Of a DNA stretch of 60,000 nt, positions 50,401 through 60,000 are shown piece by piece. The notes under the pieces are model-generated. The model saw only the letters and a list, made by a program, of their open reading frames with translations, was not told the DNA's origin and made no database searches. Location of the stretch: contig CAIIXF020000003.1 in the NCBI GenBank assembly GCA_903813345.2, forward strand, positions 19,422,931-19,482,930. Reading direction: 5' to 3'. The first letter of the stretch is position 1; each line of letters begins with the position of its first letter. Both the position numbers and the translations under genes were made by a program. Source of the stretch: Owenia fusiformis (Eukaryota; Annelida; Polychaeta; Sabellida; Oweniidae).

Positions 50401-53400
50401 TTGTCATGAAGAGAAGAATGGGGGTAGAGGCCGGATAGGGAATACGAGGGGGGGGGGGTGACCTGTAAACAATAACAAAAAAATTTCCGCTCGCACTATT
50501 TTCCAGCATGACCTGTCTTTCACCATAATGATACTTTAAAATGACCAGATATGTAATCTTATAATATGAAGAGTTGGGTAAACAATACGTAATAATACAA
50601 ACTACCACAACATTTTATTTTTTATTTCTTGACCGTGATATATAATGCTGAATCTAACAGTCTTAAATAGTCATATAATATTGATCAATATACTATTGTA
50701 GTATGTAAATAGTTAATGCCATATATCCATTGTACCATTTCATACCAGGCTTATCTTAGCGCAAGGTGTGGTCTCTGGCCACTAGCGCGTTTGGCCGGAG
50801 GAATACCAGGACAGTTGATGCCTCCATGGTCAAGATACACTAACATGCGATACGATTTGAGGTAAGTAAAATATTACTCTACAGGGAGATCCCAAAACCT
50901 CAACATATTTCATGTTGTGCGATAGAACATTCATACAGCCTATCATAGCCTAAAATATTAGACGAAAAGACCGACACCGTCTTAGGGACACACTGATATA
51001 TTATCGACAATATAAAAGGTGGATTAGATCGGGAATCTTCAAAATATGAAATATAAGATTTTTTCCATTGATAAATGTTGATATCTGGAATGCGGAGAAA
51101 TCATATGTCACCATCAGCATCATAGATTAATTATGAATGCATAACGAAGTTGATAAATGTTCGCCATCTAACATTGTGTTATATGATACAGGGTGTCTCA
51201 AAACTGTTACCATGTAGTTTTGGTATAATGTTTTCAATTATGAAACAATATTATGATTTCCTATGTAGATCAGACGTGTACATTCTGTGTAAGACTTGTA
51301 TGAAATGGTGAATTTATTGTTCGTTGTTATCGTGGATAATTTCATAAGAGTGAGATGCCTTGACAAAAACGTTCTTAAGATTTTAATTCTTAAAGTGTCT
51401 TTCTAAGACTTAGAAGGAGAAATATGAGATTTCGAGCCATATGTCTCAAGAAAATGCTCTTACCTTTCTAGTAGGATGAGTTCAGGTGCCAAAAACAGCT
51501 GATCAAAGGATATATATCATTTTCTAATTGAAAATTTTTGTTGAGCCCTGCATTTTTAACACTGTTTTGACAGGAAGTCATACCCAAAATGAAAACTGAA
51601 TAAAACAACATTTATCCTAAATGTAGATCAAAATACTTACTCAGACATGCAAAATGTTATTATAAGTAGTAATGCTGATCATTTCTAAGAAATTTAAGCA
51701 TATAAATAAGACTTTTTTCGTCCATGATTATATAGATAAAGAATTTCTTATGTCAGGAAGCTTCGGCTGTTTGGTGTAGTGGTTAGAGCTTTGGACTCTA
51801 CCAGACTTTTATTCCAAAAGATCTGAGTTCAAATCCCACGGGTGGAATATGTTTTCATTCTTCATTTTATTCATTTTTTTATTTTGATCCACAATATTTC
51901 TAAAATAAATTTTATATATGGCACTCAAACCATATTTAGTATTTCCAAGGGTTTTAATTTTTAGATGAAATCATGGAAAGTTACTTTAATTGATGCTAAA
52001 CATTCATATACAATTATGTATATCACTGCTTCATGCATTTCACACTTTATCACACAAGAAACATACTATGCACCATCTGTGCAGGATAATATTTAATCAA
52101 AGCTTTTAACTATGGAAATTCCATAGTTTGAAGATTCCCGATCAAATCCACCTTTCCATGAATCCAATCCACTTTTATACTTACCTTGTGTAGCACTTAA
52201 AATAAAAAAAACATAGCCGACTTTATTGGCTCTGTACATGTGAGAGAATCATATTATATACAATTGTAATTACACTTGATATTTCATTAGACAAAGAGCA
52301 GGAAAAGACGGTGAGATGATAGCGATGATTTATGAATAATATGCAGTGTTACTTTGAGAATTAAGATATAAAATGCCGCCTAGTGTACTGAGTATTTGAA
52401 TTTCTTTCAGATACTTTGACAAACTATTTGGACCTGCAATTCGTCAAAGGTTTAATTTCGAAGACTACAGTATGGAACCAAAACGAGGCCTGCTTCGAAT
52501 GGCAGTAGCGGTTTGTGATGACATCGAATTCAGAATTGCAGCCGGGGCTTTGAAGGTACATTTAGAAAAATGTAGCCGGGGCTTTGAATTTTGTTTTTAT
52601 TTATTAAGTTTTATTCATTAAAGTTAATCATTTCAAAATGCAAATACAAGTAGCGGCTGTGTAGTAAAACAAGTGGGTGGTGGATAAGATGACTAGACAT
52701 TAAAACATTTCCCAAAGAATTGTGCACTGAGCTTTAAAAAGAAGGTACACTGTACATTTAGAAAAATGTAGCCGGAGCTTTGAAGGTACACTATATATAT
52801 GTTATACTATATTCATGTAGACAGGGTTGTCCAGATTCTGATGAGGGACATTCGGAGTTTTGGTTTGCCCAAAATTTACAGGCCGACAGGTAAACTGGTC
52901 CACCTATAATAAATCAGTCTCAAATAATAATTTATTTCCTTTTCACTAGATGAAAGGCAGTATAAAGCAGATAACAGAGACTGGAGTGAAGTTTGAAGAT
53001 GGAAGTCAGATTGATGACATTGATGCTTTTGTGTTTGCCACTGGCTACAGACCTTGTATTGACTTCCTGGAAGATCCTGTTGGTCAGTAGTCTTTAGACA
53101 TTGATTAAAACCTAGACAACCTGCACTTGAAGCTTTGAACACACTACTGTTAATTATACTAGCACTAGAATTGAATATTTTAAAAAATTTCCAATATCTT
53201 GTAATATTAGCCATGAGTATGGAAGTATGGTACGTACATTATACACCCGCGACTATACAGTCATTTGAAATATCATGAAGTAACATATGTCACAAGGATC
53301 AAGTTATTATGTTACAGTTGGAGACATAGAAACCATGCATTTGTACAAACACATATTGCCAGTAGAAGATGAGTCGCATTCTCTGTTTCTCATCGGGCAC

Positions 53401-55019
53401 CTACAAATAGTAGGTGGTGCCATCCCTTGTTTCGAGCTTCAGGTAGGGCTGTGGGGATTTACTTATTTATGTTTATGTGATGTTATGTATGTTGACTTTG
53501 ACGTAGTATATGTGATGTAAGAGGGTCATGGTATAATTAGACCATTGGACATAAACAGAATTGTGTTTTTACGTCACCATCACATATTGTTGTGGTCTCC
53601 AAGTTTTTTGTGGCCGATGTTCGGCGGCTGGTGTTCGGCGGTCGGCGTCTTTGTGAAATGGCAGGTGGTGACATTTTGGATGTTGATGTCTTGGTAATGA
53701 TTGATTTGAGATATAATTGAGTACTCTAATTAACTAACTCTAACTTACTGATTCGTCCTTCCTCACTTTGGCTAGGCACGTGTAGCAGTGAGAATAATTG
53801 CCGAGAAGTTAGAACTTCCATCTAAGGAAGTCATGAAGAAATGTGTTGAAGACGACAGGAGAAGGATTAAAGACATATTTGGAGATGGGGAGTACAGCTA
53901 TAAAATAATGGTATGGCATGCATAGTTGATAATTATACATTGTTACAAGAATGGATATGTTTCGATAACAAAATGAAACAACCTGCCCTCGGAGGTACGA
54001 GTTTTCCTTTTCCATGATTTCACAAGATGTAGGCAGACCGTCACAACCTTTTTTCGCACAAAGGTAGATATGTCAGTATCATATGTTTAAGAAAATCTAA
54101 GCGTCTGCGAACGAATAGTTCATCAGAGACGCCGCCAGAATTTTCTATTACTCATTTTTTGCTACGTAAATAGAACGTTTAAAACGTAAAAATCTTAACT
54201 TTTTGTAACATGTGATTCTGTACACAACTCGTAAAATGATGGAAAAATCGAACCTCTGAGGCTGTACCATTTTATTACTGAAACGTATCCGTTTTCGTAA
54301 CCATAAAACATCACTAAAAATTCATTATGGCACGTCACGTATTCCACAAAAATGGTAGCTTAGTAGCTCTCTCTCTCTATATATCTAAGCGGTTGCCTGA
54401 TAAATCAGTATAAAACACTTGGAAAACAACCCTGAAATATTCAGGATATAAAAGGTTAAAAGAAAGGAATTTCTGAAATATTGAATCTATTTTGATTTTT
54501 CCCGATTTATACTTTTACCATTTGTACAGGAAAATTCGCTAGAAATACAATTTATCTGACCCCTCTGTTTAGCAGGTACACTATCTTATAGAGGAAGGTG
54601 TACTCTTATAGCAAAAATCCACACTTCATAAAAGGTGGTATTCGATGGTTTTGGTTGCATTTTGTTTATTCCAGGAATTTTATCCAAAGTATATCGAGAG
54701 TATAGCTGACGTACTTGATGTCAGACCAACACCTTGGAGGATATTTCTCCTCTACTTCACAGATCCAAAACTTGCACACCAGCTCCTGTTCGGGTTTCCA
54801 CTCGCCGCGTGCTTCAGATTATATGGACCTCATTCAAACTGGGATGAAGCAAGAAAATATATTATGGAGAGTGAGGACAACCTGATGAGACCACTGAGAA
54901 CCGTTCAATATGCAAATGAAACAAAGGGGTTTCTCAATAAAGGAACTGTTTGTGCTGCAAGTATTGCGACGGGACTGATCGCAGCGTTTGTCTGGCATAG
55001 AATCTTCCATATATGCTAA
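47423..55019 (+). CDS. FMO: Flavin-containing monooxygenase, complete, 548 aa, ten exons
   Basis: FMOs use FAD, NADPH and oxygen to oxygenate soft nucleophiles (N and S) at the ER membrane. Exons are 47423-47537, 49093-49232, 49886-50225, 50343-50398, 50749-50861, 52411-52555, 52950-53082, 53318-53442, 53776-53910 and 54675-55019. They total 1647 nt, fully phased. Motifs: FAD loop VIGAGASG (8-15); GGLWSLE at the second exon; FMO identity motif FKGRIVHSGDY (174-184); NADPH loop GGGSNSA (199-205); FATGY (332-336); and a hydrophobic C-terminal anchor (about 525-545). In the NADPH loop, Ser replaces the middle Gly of the usual GxGNSG, and the neighbouring paralogue shows the same change. The length matches animal FMOs (about 530-560 aa). 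Introns hold a LINE remnant, inverted repeats and a tRNA-like sequence. The physiological substrate is unknown. Confidence 0.95.
48115..48600 (-). mobile_element. Decayed CR1-like LINE reverse-transcriptase fragment
   Basis: Translating the minus strand gives pieces typical of the end of CR1/jockey-type reverse transcriptases: MHFGNKN, then KYKMN, SELEKDLGVHM, then (with frame changes) QKRAILIHKV and TTLEYLKYLRYRERR. Stops and frameshifts interrupt it, so it is dead. It lies antisense in intron 1 of the first FMO gene. Confidence 0.75.
49358..49690. mobile_element. TCAACCCC inverted-repeat element
   Basis: The left side repeats GTAAAACTCAACCCCAAATC. The right side repeats GGGGTTGAGTTGACTTGAGG and GGTTGAGTTTTACCGGGGTT, the inverse words. 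Related to 24812-25440. Located in FMO intron 2. Confidence 0.65.
51774..51850 (+). pseudogene. tRNA-like sequence (tRNA pseudogene or SINE head)
   Basis: It contains an A-box-like TGGTGTAGTGGTTAGAGC and a B-box-like GAGTTCAAATCC at tRNA spacing. The two ends do not form a good acceptor stem and the anticodon arm region is distorted, so a working tRNA is unlikely. Located in FMO intron 5. Confidence 0.6.
53570..53684 (-). mobile_element. ATGTCACCACC-family MITE, minus orientation
   Basis: Read on the minus strand it begins AAAATGTCACCACCTGCC, contains GACGCCGACCGCCGAACACC and GGAGACCACAACAATATG, and ends GATGGTGAC. This is the short version of the element at 21936-23388. Located in FMO intron 8. 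Confidence 0.65.
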
Positions 55020-56594
55020 CATCGTGGTAAGCCACGCCTTCTCCAACTATGTCCTTCTGGACTGAAACGGATCCGCTTTCATGACAAGTGTCAAAAGTTC
55101 CACCACGGTGAACAGTTGAGAAAGACAGATATCAAAATACTCCAAGAGGGAATCGCTATTGTGATTTATATGACGAAAATTGGTGATGAGTTCCATTTCA
55201 TATTAAGCTTACGATGTAAAAGTTTAAAAGGCCAGAGATTTAAATACATTCCAAAATAGTTTTATAAACATCCCTCGTCCTCAGCAATTAAGTTTGATGA
55301 ACTCATGAGTACTTAGAATTTTTTTTTTATTAAATGTTTAAGGAATAAAAACCTAAAATCAATAAAGACTAAGTAGCGGTCATACATACTCAAATATAGA
55401 CCAGTTAATCAATTGTTCTAGCTATTGTGACGTCTCGTATCATACGTATGTCGTACATGTATGTGATACAAACACAAATTATATTACCAGGATTATTGAA
55501 ATAGCATTTCTATGTTATATCGTTCTGCCTTTTTTGTATCATTACATTTTCAAGGCATATCTCTGTACAATTTGGAAAAGGGGTGTGGAACGTTCTCTTC
55601 TCAAAGAGTAGTTACAATTGAAGCTCCTCCACGCCGTACTTAAAAATTCGAACATTAATTTTTATAAGTTGAAATAGAAAGTGAATTTTACCCGCAAATG
55701 ATTAACTAACCCATTGCATGGAGAAGGTAATTTTCTTTGGTATAACAAAATATAAATGTAAAAAATAGGTTGTGTACGTTTTCTTAGTGTTTTTATGAAA
55801 AATAGTATGCTTCCCACACCGGACTTTTTTGGATCACAACCCGTATATCTTATCATACAAAAACAGTTTACATCATGTACATCGGTTCACATTTGTCCTA
55901 TGCATTACGGATTGATAAAAAAACGGCTTTGTATAAAAAACCTTCTACCTCACACCTACCTACCCACCTACGTACTGGAACATGATACAGTCATTGAAGG
56001 GTTCAATTTTAAAGATTATGAAATCTCAAAATATCTCAAATTATTAACATTTCTAGAATTACGGCTTTATTTTATGACTAGACAGATGACAGATCCATGG
56101 ATAAAGGCATATGGATGCATTTTAATGTGTAATGACCCGAGGGCGCCTCAGGGGAATAAATAACTAACGACCACGAGCATAGGTCCAATAAATAGCAACT
56201 TGCTATCAAGGGTCGTTACAAATGCATCTATATTTCATCATAAACTTAGATTTAATAAACTAAGATCTTTAAAATTGAACCTTTAAAGACTGTATCATAT
56301 CCCACGTACGTGGGTAGGTGGGTATGAGGTAGGAGGTTTTTTATACAAAGCCATAAAAAACTCAACTCAACCTGTTATGTCAAAACAACCTACTGTTAAT
56401 CATAGCTACATACAAACAACTTACATGAACCTACAAGTGTAGAAAACACTCTGACTTAAATAACGCGTACGCTATATGATAAAAAATGATTTATATCAAA
56501 ACAATGCGTAAAAATAAAAACAACCTTGACATTCAATACTAGACTGTTCAGCACATAGACATCAGCTGAACAAAACGAATTCGAAAGTCAAAGG
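55020..56594. other. Spacer between the two FMO genes
   Basis: About 1.58 kb separates the stop of the first FMO from the start of the second, so they are a direct tandem pair. The spacer holds the 3' UTR, the foldback element at 55925-56352 and presumably the promoter of the second gene. No other gene is seen. Confidence 0.6.
55925..56352. mobile_element. Foldback element with a nested palindrome
   Basis: GGCTTTGTATAAAAAACCTT and TACCTACCCACCTACGTAC on the left pair with GTACGTGGGTAGGTGGGTA and GGTTTTTTATACAAAGCC on the right; the arms are about 110 bp. Inside, TGTAATGACCC and GGGTCGTTACA form a second inverted pair. Confidence 0.75.
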
Positions 56595-59500
56595 ATGTCT
56601 AAGAAGAAGGTTTGTGTAATTGGAGCAGGTACATCTGGGTTAGCGGCCGTCAAATGGTGTCTGCAGGAAGGGTTAGATGTCATCTGTTACGACAAACGTC
56701 CGTTGATAGGTATGTAAATCGTATGCAAAATGAATTAACTTCACTTCCTTTAATTCACAAATGGTGGACAGTATTATTGCGATATTAAGCTTAGTGTGTA
56801 CGTTTGAATTTTTTATGCAATTTTCATTGGAGCGATCATTTTGTTATTTTCAGGATTCAGAACTCATTCCATATATCCATATCCGGTTTACATCTCTCAG
56901 TTTTTCATACTCAGAAAAGTGTGTAGAGAAAGGTCAAATTTCGAAATTTTTCAAGGTCAAATTTCAACTTGCTCTAAATTGACCAAACTTTTTTTTAAAA
57001 AGCATCTACAAAATCTCAGGAACTCAAATCTGACCTTAGTTTCGACCTATGACCTTTAGTTGACCTTCAGTGACCTTCGAAAGGTCAAAAAAGTTGATTT
57101 TTCAAATTGATTTTCTGGATTCAAATTTAGGTTTATTCAATCACAAAAGATATACTGAGGTCTAAAAAAGTAAAATTTTCAAGGTCAAAGGTCAAGGTCA
57201 TCAAACAAGATCACAAACTGTGTTTTCTAAGTTTCTCAAAGTTTGTGACTACAAATCAATATTTTTGAATTAAAGTCAAGATATATATTCCTCTAAAGGT
57301 TTTACACATATTAACAATTGATTATCTATTAAAATTCTGCACCAGTTTTGAGATATTGGACCTCAAAAGCTGAAAAAAAGGTCTAATGTTGAAATCTTTC
57401 AAGGTCAAATTTCACATTGCTTCAAACTGACCAAACTTTTTTTTAAAAAGCATCTACAAGTTCTCAGGAACTCAAATCTGACATTAATTTTGACATCTGA
57501 CCTTTGGTTGACCTTCAGTGACCTTGGAAAGCTAAAACTAAAAAAAGTTGATTTTTCAAATTGATTTTCTGGATTCAAATTTCGGTATATTTGATCACAA
57601 AAGACCCACTGAGGTCTAAAAAAGTAAAATTTGCAAGGTCAAAGGTCAAGGTCATCAAACCAAACCAAACTGTGTTTTCCAAGTTTCTAAGTTTTGGTGA
57701 CTACAAATCAATATTTTTTCATGAAAGTCAGGATATATATTCATCTATAGGTTCTACACATATTAGCAATTGACTATTTATTAAAATTGTGTACCAGTTT
57801 TGAGATATTAGAACTCAAAAACTGAAAAAAGGTCAAATTTCGAAATTTTTCAAGACTAAATCTCAACTTACTCTAAATTGACCAAACTTTTTTTAAAAAA
57901 GCATCTACAAGTCCTCGGGAATCCAAATCTGACCTTACTCTTGACCTTTGACCTTTGCTTGACTTTCAGTGACCTTCGAAAGGTAAAAAAATTTGATTTT
58001 TCAAATCCATTTTCTGGATTCAAATTTAGCTATATTTGATCACAAAAGTCCTACTGAGGTCAAATAAAGTAAAATTTGCAAGATGAAAGGTCACGGTCAT
58101 CACAAACTGTGTTTTCAAAGTTTCTCAAAGTTGGGGACTACAAATCAATATTTTTTAATGGAAGTCAGAATATACATTCCTTTAAAGGTTCTACACATAT
58201 TAGCAATTGGTTAAGTATTAAAATCTTTCACCAGTTTTGAGATATAAGAGCAAAAAAACTGAAAAAAGGTCAAAATTCAAAATTTTTCAAGGTCAAATTT
58301 CAACTTGCTTCAAATTGACGAAACTTTTTTTTAAAAATCATCTACAAGTTGCCTGGTGTTAATATATGACCCTAGATTTGAGATTTGACCTTTGGCTGAC
58401 CTTCAAATTGCCAAAAACGCCTACAGGGCATCCGTAAGATTGCTCGCAATCTTAAATCTCTAGTTAGTTATTTCTTTTAATTATATATGAGTACAAATAA
58501 AAAGTTTTCTTGGAGAGTTTTTTCGAAATCCCAAGGCAATGCCCATGTATGAAATGGGAAGTTGCATACCCTTCTCTTAAAATCCCAAATGATATATACC
58601 TAGACCTGAAGGAGTTTTTCTGTAGGTGGATTGTGGAGTTTAGAAGATGAGGATTCCCGCAAAGATGCGAATAATCCAGTTGATATTCAATGTAGACCTT
58701 ATGCATCATGCATTACTAATGACAACAAGGAGGTGATTTCATATTCGGACTTTAGATTTCCAAAGGTAAGTGTCATACTACAGACTTTACCTAACATCTA
58801 TCTGACACTGAGGACCACGCGAGGCGCTTCTCAAGGTTGGTTATGGGCTGATCCTACAGATTTCATATTTTACAGGATGCACCCATGTATCTATCAGCAA
58901 AAAGAATGGGAAAATACTATGAAGATTACGCCGATACATTTAAGTTGAAACCACATATCAAACTGAATACGCAAGTAGTGAAGGTGAAGCGTGGTAGTGA
59001 TGGTTCTGGATGGGCTGTAACAACGAAGACCATTGGGCATACAGATGGTAAAAACATCACTGCGTATGTCGATGCTGTTGTTGTTTGCACTGGACATTAC
59101 CATCGACAGTACATCCCAAAAATCAACGGCTTGAGTTCTTTCAAGGGGCAGGTGATACACGCTGGAGATTATTTCAGGCCTGAAGAATTCAGAGGAAAAA
59201 ATGTACTTATAATTGGTGAGTTTACTTTATGACTTGACTAATTCTGCTTTTCAAATATTGCCTCGAATCATTTTCAACAGTTTGGTTTCAAGGGAAATTA
59301 ATTTGCCGTAATTAGTACTAGCCCCTGATTTCGGGTTTGAATTATCAAATTAAAAAAGAGGTTAAGTGAATAGTGGACTGTTTTCACATTACTGTCCTTT
59401 ATTTGCCCAATTTAGTATGAAGATACTAGGAAAAAAGTTGTAATAAGGTTCTCGTTTTAACCAATTGAGAGATGGACAACAATTCCTGGGGTCATAATGT

Positions 59501-59679
59501 TACACGTTCAAGTTCTCTCTCAAATTCGTGTAACTTAACATCAACCTCTCTTTTATTACGAAAGTCTGTACGGACCACATTTATAAACCAGTGCCTAGAA
59601 ATATATGTCAAAATATACTTCAGGTGGGAGTAATTCAGCTTCAGAGATAGCTTGTGACATAAGCAGGGAATCTAACCAG
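56595..59679 (+). CDS. FMO: Flavin-containing monooxygenase paralogue, N-terminal part (runs off window)
   Basis: Exons 56595-56709, 58626-58765, 58876-59215 and 59624-59679 have exactly the same lengths and phases as exons 1-4 of the FMO at 47423, giving 217 aa before the window ends. Motifs: FAD loop VIGAGTSG (8-15); FKGQVIHAGDY as the FMO identity motif; NADPH loop GGGSNSA, again with Ser in place of the middle Gly. The gene starts 1.58 kb after its neighbour's stop, in the same orientation, so it arose by tandem duplication. Nucleotide identity to the neighbour falls from about 95% in exon 1 to about 91% in exon 2 and clearly lower in exon 3. Intron 1 is filled by a GGTCA-rich tandem repeat. 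Nothing suggests a pseudogene, but the C-terminal half cannot be seen. Confidence 0.93.
56930..58440. repeat. GGTCA-rich tandem repeat, period about 445 bp, three to four copies
   Basis: TTGACCAAACTTTTTTTTAA (or close variants) recurs near 56980, 57428, 57879 and 58316. Each is followed by TGACCTT-type words, AAATTGATTTTCTGGATTCA and AGTTTTGAGATAT. Related to 14490-15425 and 22000-23230. Located in intron 1 of the second FMO gene. It holds many AGGTCA half-sites, including AAGGTCAAAGGTCAAGGTCA at 57181 and again at 57635. Confidence 0.8.
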
Positions 59680-60000
59680 GTTTGTATTATATATTTGTAA
59701 TTTATAGCTAATCTCTCTCTCGTTCAAATTTTATTTTCATTATCACCTGCCATGGTGTTCCATTTCAGAAGAAAATCTCAAATTGGCAAACCTTAAATAA
59801 TATTTAAAAAATAATTAATAAATCCAGGCGCAGCTATTATTTTTTATGTTTTAAAATACGATTGATTGCCTTATGCTGAGAGACTGCACAACTGTCCTTG
59901 AACTTTTGACCGAATTTCCCTGAATGTAGGCCAAGGCCAAAATAACCATTTATCCGTTATAAGATATGGCTATACTATGTTTTGGTCAATAAGTGTAATT

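Noticed and set aside
51774-51850. Functional tRNA gene
   Set aside because: A and B boxes are present, but the acceptor stem does not pair and the anticodon arm region is too long and irregular.
55795-56163. 122-codon frame between the FMO genes
   Set aside because: Overlaps the foldback element at 55925-56352; no recognisable motif.

Overview
The window looks like genomic DNA from a marine invertebrate animal, most plausibly an invertebrate deuterostome (hemichordate, echinoderm or lancelet-like). The grounds are AT-rich sequence, genes split by medium-length GT-AG introns, one Aurora kinase carrying both Aurora A-like and Aurora B-like marker residues, and a dense load of inverted-repeat DNA elements, CR1-like LINE debris and tRNA-derived SINEs. 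The species assignment is an inference and is not certain. Layout: (1) 174-2207 (+), the last four exons of the histone chaperone SPT16 (SUPT16H), starting beyond the left edge. (2) 2208-7146, intergenic, with a SINE, two minisatellites and small palindromic elements. (3) 7147-14388 (-), a complete seven-exon Aurora kinase (321 aa) whose introns host a 1.74-kb foldback element and a 2.55-kb hAT-like element with a perfect 8-bp target-site duplication. (4) 17751-20180 (+), an intronless 809-aa ORF with a large RS domain that I do not recognise; it may share a divergent promoter with Aurora, and its stop-codon region runs into a satellite. (5) 20790-25760, a repeat field including a 1.45-kb element filled with an internal satellite. 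(6) 25763-33287 (-), a complete six-exon C2H2 zinc-finger gene (966 aa). (7) 35460-45555, the most striking feature: about 10 kb bounded by an 8-10 bp direct repeat and built as a giant foldback element. A short outer inverted repeat leads into about 3.05 kb of a 57-70 bp minisatellite, then 4.4 kb of unique DNA, then about 2.3 kb of the same minisatellite in the opposite orientation, then the other outer inverted repeat. (8) 47423-55019 (+), a complete ten-exon flavin-containing monooxygenase (548 aa). (9) 56595-59679 (+), the first four exons of a tandem paralogue that runs off the right edge. How the genes relate: SPT16 (chromatin), Aurora (mitosis), the RS protein (perhaps RNA processing) and the zinc-finger protein (probable DNA binding) are unrelated neighbours. 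Only the two FMO genes form a functional cluster, probably acting in ER-bound oxidation of small molecules. The common theme of the window is its mobile DNA: more than a dozen elements fold back on themselves, several carry tandem arrays inside or as their arms, and many sit in introns of working genes. All exon boundaries were set by hand from homology, splice consensus and reading phase. No database search or transcript was available.
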